Below are positions 55,219 through 64,000 of a stretch of 64,000 nucleotides of DNA, in pieces (within the stretch, counting starts at the first letter, position 1; every line of letters starts with the position of its first letter). Under the pieces are notes generated by a model. It did no database searches and had not been told where the DNA came from. It saw nothing but the letters and a program-made list of their open reading frames with translations. Source of the stretch: Pseudomonas pharyngis (GTDB taxonomy: Bacteria > Pseudomonadota > Gammaproteobacteria > Pseudomonadales > Pseudomonadaceae); assembly GCF_021602345.1 (NCBI RefSeq), contig NZ_BQID01000010.1:186001-250000 (forward strand), written 5' to 3'. The position numbers were made by a program, and so were the translations under genes.

Positions 55219-55974
55219 TCAGACCGACGCGAGTACCAGGTGCATATAGCGCGTCAGAATGCCGAGCATGTCCTCTTCGGCCAAAGGCTCGGCGTCGTTG
55301 AGCAGGCCCTGATATTCCATCCGTCCGATAATCGCCGTCAACACCTTGGCATCCTGCTGTGGCTCGCGCGAGCCCAATACCTGGAACAACTGGCAGGTGC
55401 CCTGCAACAGAATCTGCTGATGGGAACGCACCAGTTCCGCCAGCCGCGGGTTTAAAAGTGCTTCCTGACGGAACGCCTGCTCGGCCATCAAATGCTCGCG
55501 ACGGTTGACCAGTTGCCGATGCACGTAATCAGCCATCAAACGCGCGATATCGTCGGCCAGTTGCGAACGCGACTCCGGGCTGCCGTCGCCGCTGACCACC
55601 ATTTCACGCAACAGGCCTTCGTTGTTGATCCACAGCTTGGCCATGTAGGCCGCGCTGCGCTCGACGTACTGGGCGAAGGTATCGGTGAGCAGGTCATCGA
55701 TGTCCTTGAAGTAATACGTGGTGGCCGACAGCGGCACACCGGCCTCGGCCGCCACCGCCCGGTGACGCACGGCGCGTACGCCGTCGCGCACGACAATGCG
55801 CATCGCCGCATCGAGAATGTCCTGTCGACGCTGTTCACTGCCCTGCCGGCTGGCCTTGCGGCCCTGGTACTGAACACTTTCAGCGACCGCAGTGGCGATT
55901 CCCGCTGCACCCTCTTGAGCCATTGCACCGATCACGACAGGCATACCTCTGTTGTTTTCTTCAAAATTAACCAT
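55219..55974 (-). CDS. TetR-family transcriptional regulator
   Basis: This 251-residue protein has the TetR helix-turn-helix (about 49-95, RRQDILDAAMRIVVRDGVRA then HRAVAAEAGVPLSATTYYFKD) and a helical ligand domain. Its first 45 residues precede the DNA-binding domain and are longer than usual; a start at ATG 55944 or 55923 is possible, as no good ribosome-binding site favours one. It lies after lysS, with the lysS terminator between, so it is a separate unit. Target genes are unknown. Confidence 0.78.
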   Translation of the reverse strand: MVNFEENNRGMPVVIGAMAQEGAAGIATAVAESVQYQGRKASRQGSEQRRQDILDAAMRIVVRDGVRAVRHRAVAAEAGVPLSATTYYFKDIDDLLTDTFAQYVERSAAYMAKLWINNEGLLREMVVSGDGSPESRSQLADDIARLMADYVHRQLVNRREHLMAEQAFRQEALLNPRLAELVRSHQQILLQGTCQLFQVLGSREPQQDAKVLTAIIGRMEYQGLLNDAEPLAEEDMLGILTRYMHLVLASV

Positions 55975-56001
55975 TTGATACGTTTGTACCAGACAGGCAA
56001 T

Positions 56002-56030
56002 AAAAAGCCGCCCATTTCAGGCGGCTTTTT
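56002..56030 (-). terminator. Intrinsic terminator after lysS
   Basis: A perfect 11-bp stem (AAAAAGCCGCC and GGCGGCTTTTT) with loop CATTTCA lies 12 bases after the lysS stop. T runs flank it on both strands. Confidence 0.9.
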
Positions 56031-56041
56031 TATTGAAACAC

Positions 56042-57544
56042 TTACGCTTGTGGCCGCATGTGCGGGAACAGGATCACGTCGCGGATCGACGGGGAGTTGG
56101 TCAGCAGCATCACCAGACGGTCGATGCCGATACCTTCACCGGCCGTCGGCGGCATGCCGTACTCCAGCGCGCGAACGAAGTCGGCGTCGTAGTGCATGGC
56201 TTCGTCGTCGCCGGCGTCCTTGTCGGCCACCTGCGCCATGAAGCGCTCGGCCTGGTCTTCCGCGTCGTTCAGCTCGGAGTAGGCGTTGGCGATTTCACGG
56301 CCGCCGATGAACAGCTCAAAGCGGTCGGTGACGTTCGGGTTGTCATCGTTGCGACGGGCCAGCGGCGACACTTCGAACGGGTACTGGGTGATGAAGTGCG
56401 GCTGTTCCAGCTTGTGCTCGACCAGCTCTTCGAAAATCATCACCTGCAGTTTGCCCAGACCTTCGAAGCCCAGCACCTTGGCGCCGGCCTTCTTGGCGAT
56501 GGCGCGAGCCTTGTCGATGTCGTTCAGGTCATCGGCGGTCAGCTCAGGGTTGTACTTGAGGATCGAGTCGAACACCGACAGGCGCACGAACGGCTCGCCG
56601 AAGTGGAACACCTTGTCGCCGTACGGCACGTCGGTGCTGCCCAGAACCAGCTGCGCCAACTCGCGGAACAGTTCTTCGGTCAGGTCCATGTTGTCTTCGT
56701 AGTCGGCGTAAGCCTGGTAGAACTCCAACATGGTGAATTCAGGGTTGTGACGAGTCGAAACGCCTTCGTTACGGAAGTTGCGGTTGATCTCGAACACTTT
56801 TTCGAAGCCGCCAACCACCAGGCGCTTGAGGTACAGCTCCGGCGCGATACGCAGGAACATTTCCATGTCCAGCGCGTTGTGATGGGTTTCGAACGGCTTG
56901 GCCGCGGCACCGCCAGGAATGGTCTGCAGCATCGGCGTTTCGACTTCGAGGAAGTCGCGCTTCATCAGGAAGCTGCGGATATGCGCGATCACTTGCGAGC
57001 GAACGCGGAAGGTCTGGCGCACGTCTTCGTTGACGATCAGGTCAACGTAGCGCTGACGGTAGCGCTGTTCGGTGTCGGTCAGGCCGTGGTGCTTGTCCGG
57101 CAGCGGGCGCAGGGATTTGGTCAGCAGGCGCACGCTGGTCATTTCGACGTACAGATCACCCTTGCCGGAGCGGGCCAGGGTGCCTTCGGCGGCGATGATG
57201 TCGCCCATGTCCCAGGTTTTCACCGCGGCCAGGGTTTCTTCGGACAGAGTCTTGCGGTTGACGTAGACCTGGATGCGACCGGTCATGTCCTGGATCACCA
57301 TGAACGAGCCACGGTTGAGCATGATGCGACCTGCAACCTTGACCGGGATCGCAGCCTCTGCCAGCTCTTCCTTGGTCTTGTCCGCGTACTGTTTCTGCAA
57401 CGCATCGCAGTAGTTGTCGCGGCGGAAGTCGTTCGGGAAGGCATTGCCCTTGGCGCGCTCGGCAGCAAGCTTTTCCTTGCGCAGAGCGATCAGGGAGTTT
57501 TCTTCCTGTTGCAGGGCTTGCGGATCGAGTTGTAGGTCGCTCAT
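56042..57544 (-). CDS. lysS: Lysyl-tRNA synthetase, class II
   Basis: LysS charges tRNA-Lys. The 500-residue protein has the N-terminal OB-fold anticodon-binding domain (about 60-170), then class II motifs 1 ([10 protein letters not shown]), 2 ([11 protein letters not shown]) and 3 ([12 protein letters not shown]). It follows prfB by 69 bases in the same direction, the order also seen in E. coli, so the two may be co-transcribed. Confidence 0.97.
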   Translation of the reverse strand: MSDLQLDPQALQQEENSLIALRKEKLAAERAKGNAFPNDFRRDNYCDALQKQYADKTKEELAEAAIPVKVAGRIMLNRGSFMVIQDMTGRIQVYVNRKTLSEETLAAVKTWDMGDIIAAEGTLARSGKGDLYVEMTSVRLLTKSLRPLPDKHHGLTDTEQRYRQRYVDLIVNEDVRQTFRVRSQVIAHIRSFLMKRDFLEVETPMLQTIPGGAAAKPFETHHNALDMEMFLRIAPELYLKRLVVGGFEKVFEINRNFRNEGVSTRHNPEFTMLEFYQAYADYEDNMDLTEELFRELAQLVLGSTDVPYGDKVFHFGEPFVRLSVFDSILKYNPELTADDLNDIDKARAIAKKAGAKVLGFEGLGKLQVMIFEELVEHKLEQPHFITQYPFEVSPLARRNDDNPNVTDRFELFIGGREIANAYSELNDAEDQAERFMAQVADKDAGDDEAMHYDADFVRALEYGMPPTAGEGIGIDRLVMLLTNSPSIRDVILFPHMRPQA

Positions 57545-57613
57545 GTCTTTAAATTTTCCATCACAGGTTCGTTGCCCCCGCCGGCGACGGGGGACTTGAG
57601 GTCGGTTGAAAGC

Positions 57614-58709
57614 TTACAGCCCCGATTTCAGGCTGGCTTCCAGGTATTCGTCGATGTCGCCGTCGAGTACCTTGTCGCAGTCGCTGCGTTCGATGTTGGT
57701 GCGCAGATCCTTGATCCGCGACGCATCGAGCACGTACGAACGGATCTGGTGCCCCCAGCCGATGTCCGACTTGGTGTCTTCCAGCGCCTGGGACGCCGCG
57801 TTGCGCTTCTGCATTTCCTGCTCGTACAACTTGGCCCGCAGCATTTTCATGGCGGTGTCCTTGTTGGCATGCTGGGAACGTTCGTTCTGGCAGCTCACCA
57901 CGGTGTTGGTCGGTACGTGGGTGATACGTACGGCCGAGTCGGTGGTGTTTACGTGCTGACCACCGGCACCGGAGGAACGATAGGTGTCGATCCGCAGGTC
58001 TGCCGGGTTGATTTCGATTTCCACCTTGTCGTCGATCTCTGGCGAGACGAAAACCGCGGAGAACGAGGTGTGGCGACGGTTGCCGGAGTCGAACGGGCTC
58101 TTACGCACCAGACGGTGCACGCCGATCTCGGTACGCAGCCAGCCAAAGGCGTATTCGCCCTTGATGTGCACGGTCGCACCCTTGATCCCGGCGACTTCAC
58201 CGGCCGACAGCTCCATGATGGTCGCGTCGAAACCGCGCTTGTCGGCCCAGCGCAGGTACATGCGCAGCAGGATGTTGGCCCAGTCCTGGGCTTCGGTGCC
58301 GCCGGAACCGGCCTGGATGTCCAGGTAGGCGTTGTTCGGGTCCATCTCGTGGCTGAACATACGGCGGAATTCGAGCTTGGACAGGGACTCCTCGAGACCT
58401 TGAAGGACTTCGACGACGTCGTTGACCGCGCCCTCGTCGTTCTCTTCAACGGCCATGTCCAGCAGCTCGCGGCAATCGGCCAGGCCACCGTTCAGTTCGT
58501 CGAGGGTATCGACGATCTGCGCCAGCGCAGCGCGCTCGCGGCCCAGTTCCTGGGCGTATTCAGGTTTGTTCCAGACGGCAGGATCTTCAAGCTCGCGATT
58601 GACTTCGATCAGACGCTCATGCTTTTGATCGTAGTCAAAGATACCCCCGAATAGTTTCGGAGCGCTCGGACAGGTCCTTGATGGTGTTCAGGATCGGGTT
58701 GATTTCCAT
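57614..58709 (-). CDS. prfB: Peptide chain release factor 2, programmed +1 frameshift
   Basis: RF2 ends translation at UGA and UAA. The gene is read in two frames: 24 codons from ATG 58709 ([20 protein letters not shown] then RGYL) end at an in-frame TGA (58637-58635), and a +1 shift there continues as DYDQKHERL to the stop at 57614, giving 364 residues. The SPF codon-recognition tripeptide (KSPFDSGN) and the catalytic GGQ in [12 protein letters not shown] are present. Without the shift only a short peptide would be made; the layout is the standard autoregulation of RF2. It is not a pseudogene. Confidence 0.97.
58634..58649 (-). promoter_or_regulatory. prfB +1 frameshift site
   Basis: Minus-strand CGGGGGTATCTTTGAC contains a Shine-Dalgarno-like GGGGG three bases before the slippery CTT-TGA-C. 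Low RF2 leaves TGA unread so the ribosome slips from CTT to the +1 frame, thus RF2 controls its own synthesis. Confidence 0.95.
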
Positions 58710-58815
58710 GACGGGCAGCACTCGTTGGCGAACTTTTGAAAGCCGGCGAGTATAACGTAATCAAGCTGTCACGGCAGCCCGTCCGGCGGCTCTTGTGGCG
58801 AATGAACCCAATGGT

Positions 58816-59817
58816 TCATTCGATCCCCACCTGATTGCGCCCGTTGTTCTTGGCCAGGTACAGGCCACGGTCCGCCGCCGAGATCAGCAACCGGCAGTCG
58901 CTGCCCGACTCCGGCACCATGGTCGCCAGACCGATGCTGATGGTCAGGCTCGACCCTTCGGCCGGCGCATTGTGCGGAATCTTCAGCGCCGCGACCGTCT
59001 GGCGCAGCTTCTCCGCCACCAGTCGGGCCCCGCCCGGCGAGGTGTTGGGCAGCACCAGCGCAAATTCTTCGCCGCCATAACGCGCCGGCAGATCGGACGG
59101 CCGGGCACTGGCCTCGCGGATTGCCGTAGCGACCTTGCGCAAGGCCTCGTCGCCTTCAACGTGGCCGAAGGTGTCGTTGTAGGACTTGAAGTAATCGACG
59201 TCGATCATCAGCAGCGACAACTGGCTCTGGTCGCGCAACGAGCGGCGCCATTCCAGCTCCAGGTATTCGTCGAAGTGCCGGCGGTTGGACAGCCCGGTCA
59301 GGCCGTCGGAGTTCATCAGCCGTTGCAGGACGAGGTTGGTGTCGAGCAATTGCTGCTGGCTGACCCGCAACGCGCGGTAGGCCGCGTCCCGTTGCAGCAA
59401 CGTCATGTAGGAGCGCGAGTGATAGCGGATCCGCGCCACCAGCTCGATGTTGTCCGGCAGTTTCACCAGGTAATCGTTGGCCCCGGCGGAGAACGCCGCG
59501 CTCTTGATCAGCGGGTCTTCCTTGGTCGACAGGACGATGATCGGAATGTCCTTGGTCGCTGGGTGATTGCGGTATTCGCGCACCAGGCTCAGACCGTCGA
59601 GGCCCGGCATCACCAGATCCTGCAGGATCACGGTCGGCTTGATCCGCACCGCATGGGCCACGGCAAGATGCGGGTCGGAGCAGAAGTGGAAGTCGATGTT
59701 CTCTTCATTCGACAGCCCACGGCGCACGGCTTCGCCGATCATCGCCTGATCGTCCACCAACAACACCATGGCGGCGTTCTCGTCGGTTTTGATGTCATCG
59801 ATCTGTAAGTCATTCAT
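58816..59817 (-). CDS. wspR: Diguanylate cyclase response regulator WspR
   Basis: WspR is the output of the Wsp surface-sensing pathway. The 333-residue protein has an N-terminal receiver domain with phospho-acceptor Asp67 ([11 protein letters not shown]), a coiled-coil stalk (about 150-175), and a GGDEF domain with active motif GGEEF at 248-252. The product-inhibition site RPSD (R239-D242) sits five residues upstream. Phosphorylation by WspE should raise c-di-GMP. It follows wspF by 48 bases. A hairpin (GAATGAACC/GGTTCATTC, 58800-58821) covers the stop and may help end the operon. Confidence 0.97.
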   Translation of the reverse strand: MNDLQIDDIKTDENAAMVLLVDDQAMIGEAVRRGLSNEENIDFHFCSDPHLAVAHAVRIKPTVILQDLVMPGLDGLSLVREYRNHPATKDIPIIVLSTKEDPLIKSAAFSAGANDYLVKLPDNIELVARIRYHSRSYMTLLQRDAAYRALRVSQQQLLDTNLVLQRLMNSDGLTGLSNRRHFDEYLELEWRRSLRDQSQLSLLMIDVDYFKSYNDTFGHVEGDEALRKVATAIREASARPSDLPARYGGEEFALVLPNTSPGGARLVAEKLRQTVAALKIPHNAPAEGSSLTISIGLATMVPESGSDCRLLISAADRGLYLAKNNGRNQVGIE

Positions 59818-59865
59818 GGGCGGTCACCTGAGTGCTGCGGGGGCCAGGATTGCCGATGGACGTAT

Positions 59866-60876
59866 TCATTTGGGGAATATCTCCAGCAATCGTGGCGCTA
59901 TCTTTTCCAGTGGACGGATTTCTACGGCCGCGTCGATGGCCGCTGCGGCCTTGGGCATGCCGTACACCGCACTGCTTTGCTGATCCTGCGCGATGGTCAG
60001 GTAACCCTGTTGGCGCATGAGCTTAAGCCCTTGCGCCCCGTCGCGTCCCATCCCTGTCAATAAAACCCCTACTGCGTCACCGTTCCAGTAATTGGCGACG
60101 CTTTCGAAAAACACGTCGATCGAGGGGCGGTAGATCTCGTTGACCGGCTCGGCGGTGTAGGCCAGCGTGCCGTTCTTGAGCAAACGAATATGGTGGTTGG
60201 TGCCGGCCAGCAGCACCGCGCCGGCCTGCGGCGGTTCGCCTTCGCGGGCCAGACGCACGTCCAGGCCGCTGGCGCTGGCCAGCCATTCGGCCATGCCGGC
60301 GGCGAATACCTGATCAACATGCTGCACCAGCACGATGGCCGCCGAAAAGTGGCGCGGCAGGCCCTTGAGCAAGACTTCCAGCGCCGCCGGGCCACCGGCC
60401 GAAGAGCCGATCGCCACCAGTCGCTGGCGCGAGGCGGCACTGCGCGGTGTCGCAGGTGCCGGACGTGAGCGGGCGGTTTTCTCGCCGATCAGCCAGCCGA
60501 TGTTGAGGATCTTGCGCAGCAGCGGCGCCGCCGCTTCCTGAGGATTGCCACCGCCGATGGCCGGGGTGTCGACCACGTCCAGCGCGCCATGGCCCATGGC
60601 TTCGAACACCCGGTGCACGTTCTGCTGGCGGTCCACGGTGACGATGACGATCGCGCACGGGCTCTCGGCCATGATCCGCCGGGTGGCCTCGACGCCATCC
60701 ATCACCGGCATGATCAGGTCCATCAGGATCAGGTCCGGGGTGTTTTCCGCGCACAGACGCACCGCTTCGGCGCCGTTGTTGGCGACCCACAGCACCTGAT
60801 GCGCCGGCTCGAAGGCCAGCGCGCGACGCAGGGCCTCCACTGCCAAAGGCATGTCGTTGACGATTGCGATCTTCAT
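59866..60876 (-). CDS. wspF: WspF, CheB-type methylesterase
   Basis: WspF demethylates the WspA receptor and thereby resets the pathway; its loss keeps WspR active and gives wrinkly-spreader colonies. The 336-residue protein has an N-terminal receiver with Asp53 ([11 protein letters not shown]) and a CheB domain with the catalytic serine in GSSAGGP, histidine in VQHVD and aspartate in LLTGMGRDG. It overlaps wspE by four bases. Confidence 0.96.
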   Translation of the reverse strand: MKIAIVNDMPLAVEALRRALAFEPAHQVLWVANNGAEAVRLCAENTPDLILMDLIMPVMDGVEATRRIMAESPCAIVIVTVDRQQNVHRVFEAMGHGALDVVDTPAIGGGNPQEAAAPLLRKILNIGWLIGEKTARSRPAPATPRSAASRQRLVAIGSSAGGPAALEVLLKGLPRHFSAAIVLVQHVDQVFAAGMAEWLASASGLDVRLAREGEPPQAGAVLLAGTNHHIRLLKNGTLAYTAEPVNEIYRPSIDVFFESVANYWNGDAVGVLLTGMGRDGAQGLKLMRQQGYLTIAQDQQSSAVYGMPKAAAAIDAAVEIRPLEKIAPRLLEIFPK

Positions 60877-63167
60877 GCCCGCGCTCCTCCGATGAGCTCA
60901 ACCACTGCGTCGAGCAGGGCGTCGTCATGAAAACTGGCCTTGGCCAGATAATAGTCGGCCCCGGCGTCCAGTCCACGGCGGCGGTCTTCCTCGCGATCCT
61001 TGTAGGACACCACCATCACCGGCAGCGATTGCAGACGGTTGTCGCGGCGCAGCAGCGAGACCAGCTCGATGCCGTCCATACGCGGCATGTCGATGTCGGT
61101 GATCAGCAGATCGAAATCCTCGGAGCGCAGGGCGTTCCAGCCGTCCATGCCGTCCACCGCAACGGCGACGTCGTAGCCGCGATTGAGCAGCAGCTTGCGT
61201 TGCAGCTCGCGCACGGTCAGCGAGTCGTCGACCACCAGAATCCGCTTGCGCGCGGCTTCCGTCGCCTGATTGCCGTGGCGGGCAATACGCTCCAGACGCC
61301 CGGTATTGAGCAGTTTGTCCACCGAACGCAGCATGTCTTCGACGTCGACGATCAGCACCACCGAACCATCGTCGAGCAAGGCCCCGGCGGAAATGTCCTG
61401 CACCTTGCCCAGCCGCTCGTCCAGCGGCAGCACCACCAGCGTGCGCTCGCCAATGAAGCGCTCGACCGCCACGCCGTAGATCGCATCGCGCTCGCGGATG
61501 ACCACGACTTTCAGCGTATCGCCGCTGTTCTGACTGGCCGGACGTTGCAATAACTGACTGGCCGCGACGAGCCCGACATGTCGGCCCTCGTGCCAGAAAT
61601 GCTGGCGCCCTTCGACCTGCACGATGTCCTCCGGCGCCAGGTCGCACATACGCTCGATGTGCGCCAGCGGGAAAGCGTAGGCCTCGTCGCCGACTTCCAC
61701 CACCAGGCTGCGCACCACCGACAGGGTCAGCGGCACCTCCAGATGGAAACGGCTGCCCTCGCCCGCCGTCTGCTCCAGCACCACCGCGCCGCGCAACTGG
61801 CGGACCATGTGCTGCACGGCATCGAGGCCGACGCCGCGACCGGACACCTCGGTGACCTTGTCGCGCAGGCTGAAACCCGGCAGAAACAGGAAGGTCAGCA
61901 GTTCTTCTTCACTCAACTGGGCGGCGGTTTCCGCGGGCGACAACTGGCGTTCGACGATGCTGCGCCGGACCTTTTCCAGATCCACGCCGTTGCCGTCGTC
62001 GCTCAGTTCGAGCACCAGCAGACCGGCCTGATGCGAGGCGCGCAGACGGATCAGGCCTTCCTCGGACTTGCCCTTGAGCAGGCGTTCCTGTGGGGTTTCG
62101 ATGCCGTGATCGACCGCATTGCGCAGCAGGTGCGTCAGCGGAGCTTCGAGTTTTTCCAGCACATCGCGGTCGACCTGGGTCTTCTCGCCCTCGATCTCCA
62201 GCCGCACCTGTTTGCCGAGGCTGCGACCGAGGTCGCGCACCATCCGCACCTGCCCCGACAGCACATCAGCGAACGGCCGCATGCGGCAGGCCAGTGCGGT
62301 GTCGTAAAGCACTTGCGCGCGCTGGCTGGCCTGCCAGGCAAACTCGTCGAGTTCGGCGTTTTTTTCTGCCAGCAGTTGCTGGGATTCGGCGAGCAAACGC
62401 CGCGCATCCTCCAGCGCTTCCTGAGCTTCAAGGCTCAGGGCATGTTCCTTGAGGTGCACATTGAGACTCTCCAGTGCCCGCAGACCGTTGCTCTGCATGC
62501 GCTTGAGGCGCTGCATCGTGGCCAGGTGCGGCTTGAGACGCTGGGTTTCCACCAGGGATTTGCTCGACAGGTCGAGCAGGCTGTTCAGACGTTCGGCGGT
62601 GACCCGCAGCACCCGCTCGCCACCTTCGGTGGCGCGTTTGCTCTTGCGCGGCGCGGGTTCCGGTTCGGCAACCTCGACCGGGATTTCAACCGGCGCAGGC
62701 TCCGCCACCGACGGTGGCTGAAGCTGCAACTCGGCCATCAGCGGCGCACTCGCAGCGGCGGGCACTAGTGGCGGCGCCGTCGGATCGAGCAATCCGCCCA
62801 TCAACGCCACGTAAGCCTCGATGTCCGCCGGTTGGGGGGCGTTGGCCGGGGTGGCGATGCGCATCAGCAAGTCGGTGCCCTGCAACAGCGCGTCGATATG
62901 TTCCGGGCGCAGGAACAACCGTCCTTCCTGAGCGCTGACCAGACAATCTTCCATCACGTGGGCGACGCTGACGCCGCTGTCGATACCGACGATCCGCGCC
63001 GCCCCTTTCAAGGAGTGCGCCGCACGCATACACGACTCGAGCTGATCGGCCTGGGTCGGGTTGCGCTCCAACGCCAGCAGCCCGGCGCTGAGCACCTGAG
63101 TCTGGGCTTCGGCTTCGAGGCTGAACAGCTCGAGCAAGGAGGCGTCGCGCATTTGCTCGGGGGTCAT
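60873..63167 (-). CDS. wspE: WspE, CheA-type hybrid histidine kinase
   Basis: WspE is the kinase of the Wsp complex; it phosphorylates WspR and WspF. The 764-residue protein has an N-terminal Hpt domain with phospho-histidine His51 ([11 protein letters not shown]), a dimerisation and ATPase region ([20 protein letters not shown]), a CheW-like domain (about 500-620) and a C-terminal receiver with Asp691 ([12 protein letters not shown]). The receiver makes it longer than plain CheA. It overlaps wspD and wspF by four bases each. Confidence 0.96.
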   Translation of the reverse strand: MTPEQMRDASLLELFSLEAEAQTQVLSAGLLALERNPTQADQLESCMRAAHSLKGAARIVGIDSGVSVAHVMEDCLVSAQEGRLFLRPEHIDALLQGTDLLMRIATPANAPQPADIEAYVALMGGLLDPTAPPLVPAAASAPLMAELQLQPPSVAEPAPVEIPVEVAEPEPAPRKSKRATEGGERVLRVTAERLNSLLDLSSKSLVETQRLKPHLATMQRLKRMQSNGLRALESLNVHLKEHALSLEAQEALEDARRLLAESQQLLAEKNAELDEFAWQASQRAQVLYDTALACRMRPFADVLSGQVRMVRDLGRSLGKQVRLEIEGEKTQVDRDVLEKLEAPLTHLLRNAVDHGIETPQERLLKGKSEEGLIRLRASHQAGLLVLELSDDGNGVDLEKVRRSIVERQLSPAETAAQLSEEELLTFLFLPGFSLRDKVTEVSGRGVGLDAVQHMVRQLRGAVVLEQTAGEGSRFHLEVPLTLSVVRSLVVEVGDEAYAFPLAHIERMCDLAPEDIVQVEGRQHFWHEGRHVGLVAASQLLQRPASQNSGDTLKVVVIRERDAIYGVAVERFIGERTLVVLPLDERLGKVQDISAGALLDDGSVVLIVDVEDMLRSVDKLLNTGRLERIARHGNQATEAARKRILVVDDSLTVRELQRKLLLNRGYDVAVAVDGMDGWNALRSEDFDLLITDIDMPRMDGIELVSLLRRDNRLQSLPVMVVSYKDREEDRRRGLDAGADYYLAKASFHDDALLDAVVELIGGARA

Positions 63168-63847
63168 GTGAGGCTCCGGGACACGGCGGACAGCAACTGT
63201 TCTTCATCCAGCCAACGCAGGCTGCGACCTTTGAAAGGCAACACGCCTCGGGTGTATTTGGCGCTGGCTTGCGCACCGGAGCGTGAGGCGGCATCGAGGA
63301 TTCGCTCGTCGATGGCGTGAATCCCGTCGACTTCGTCCACCGGCACCACCACCGGCCCGCCCTGGGCCGAGATGATCAGCATGCGCGGCATGATCCGCGC
63401 GCCGGTCGCCGGGGCCGCGTTGCTGTCGAGGTCGAGCAGTTCAACCAGCGACAGGCACGCCACCAGCGCACCGCGCACGTTCGCCACGCCGAGCAAGGCC
63501 CGGGAGCGCTGGTGCGGCAGCGAGTGAATCGCCTGCAACGGCGCGACCTCCACCAGACTGCGGGTGGCCAGGCCGAGCCATTCTTCGCCGAGGCGGAACA
63601 TCAGCAGCGAACGGGTCTTCAGCTCGGTTTCGACCTGGGTCGCCACCGGATCGCGCTCGTCCTGCTGCAACGCATAGCGGTCGAGCAGGCGCGTGGCGGC
63701 GGCGGAATACACCGAGCAATTGCGGCAATGGATGTGCTCGTCCAGCAGCGGGCAGGACTTGTCGCCATGGATGCCGATGCGGTTCCAGCAATCGTCGATG
63801 GCCCGGGCGTCTTCGTGGGTGACGTTCAAGGTGTCGGACGGGATCAT
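63164..63847 (-). CDS. wspD: WspD, CheW-type coupling protein
   Basis: WspD links the WspA receptor to WspE. The 227-residue protein has a cysteine-containing N-terminal region (SCPLLDEHIHCRNCSVYS, about 31-48) and a CheW domain (about 75-215, with SLVEVAPLQAIHSLPHQRSRALLG split by the usual loops). The pathway has two CheW proteins, WspB and WspD; the N-terminal extension with cysteines marks this one. Its ATG overlaps the wspC stop. Confidence 0.94.
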   Translation of the reverse strand: MIPSDTLNVTHEDARAIDDCWNRIGIHGDKSCPLLDEHIHCRNCSVYSAAATRLLDRYALQQDERDPVATQVETELKTRSLLMFRLGEEWLGLATRSLVEVAPLQAIHSLPHQRSRALLGVANVRGALVACLSLVELLDLDSNAAPATGARIMPRMLIISAQGGPVVVPVDEVDGIHAIDERILDAASRSGAQASAKYTRGVLPFKGRSLRWLDEEQLLSAVSRSLT

Positions 63848-64000
63848 CGTTTACGCTCACTGTCGGCGGTGCGGTCGCTGCGGGCGGCGCGCTCCTGCAA
63901 TCGTCTGGCGCCGGCCGTGTCGCCCTGGGCTTGCAGCAAGGCGGCCAGGTGCATCAGGGCTTCGGGGTGTTGCGGCTCGAGGTACAACGCTTTGCGGTAA
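63844..64000 (-). CDS. wspC: WspC methyltransferase, C-terminal end (partial)
   Basis: Only the last 51 residues of this gene lie in the window: YRKALYLEPQHPEALMHLAA and a basic tail. The segment is a TPR repeat, as expected for the C-terminus of WspC, a CheR methyltransferase fused to TPRs that methylates WspA. The stop TGA (63846-63844) overlaps the wspD ATG. Upstream genes wspA and wspB must lie beyond the window. Confidence 0.88.
   Translation of the reverse strand, partial: YRKALYLEPQHPEALMHLAALLQAQGDTAGARRLQERAARSDRTADSERKR

Noticed and set aside
57614-58456. prfB read as a short or disrupted gene starting at 58456
   Set aside because: The upstream 24 codons, frameshift signal and RF2 N-terminus are present in the proper order, so this is normal programmed frameshifting.

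Overview
The window is GC-rich chromosomal DNA from a Pseudomonas, most likely of the P. fluorescens complex. The gene order rpsB-tsf-pyrH-frr-uppS-cdsA-dxr-rseP-bamA-skp-lpxD, then glnD-dapC, dapD, dapE, plsB, mexJK/mexL, tsaB, adk, ppc, lptF, lysS, prfB and wsp follows the arrangement I recall from P. aeruginosa PAO1 (about PA3645 to PA3706). Intergenic REP/REPIN repeats with a GTGGGAGC core are typical of the fluorescens group. I see no insertion sequence, prophage, CRISPR array, rRNA or tRNA gene.

Layout. Positions 46-11588 (minus strand) hold a translation and envelope block: ribosomal protein S2, EF-Ts, UMP kinase, ribosome recycling factor, the isoprenoid/undecaprenyl and CDP-DAG enzymes, RseP, BamA, Skp and LpxD. 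Positions 11963-16731 (plus) hold map, glnD and dapC. Positions 16899-18486 hold two tandem astacin-like metalloproteases, an AT-richer island between dapC and a Na+/H+ antiporter. Positions 20322-29729 carry a Spx/ArsC-like protein, dapD, the csdA-csdE sulfur-transfer pair with tcdA, a GH17-GT2 beta-glucan synthase (ndvB-like), dapE, rlmA and a small unknown. Positions 29822-35330 carry a cold-shock protein, plsB, two small envelope proteins and a Fic protein. Positions 35331-35912 are a 580-bp non-coding stretch with a complex repeat element. Positions 35913-40818 are the mexJK efflux operon with divergent mexL. Positions 40864-45091 hold rsmJ and several poorly known genes, including one protein with an internal duplication. 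Positions 45322-55974 hold tsaB, adk, ppc, a lipoprotein/OmpA operon behind a likely AlgU promoter, a DUF1704 putative metalloprotease and a TetR regulator. Positions 56042-58709 are lysS and prfB, the latter with a programmed +1 frameshift. Positions 58816-64000 are the distal wsp operon (wspR, F, E, D and the end of wspC).

How the genes work together. The first block couples protein synthesis to outer-membrane building: UppS and Dxr supply the lipid carrier, CdsA phospholipids, LpxD lipid A, and BamA and Skp outer-membrane proteins, while RseP controls the envelope-stress sigma factor. DapC, DapD and DapE are three steps of the succinylase route to diaminopimelate and lysine. CsdA/CsdE pass sulfur, and TcdA is the tRNA t6A-cyclising partner; TsaB belongs to the upstream t6A pathway. 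The wsp genes make a surface-sensing chemotaxis-like pathway that ends in c-di-GMP synthesis by WspR.

Most of the window is ordinary core genome. The parts most worth a second look are the metalloprotease pair, the repeat-bearing protein at 41740-42354, the DUF1704 protein, the Fic protein and the repeat element at 35581-35900.
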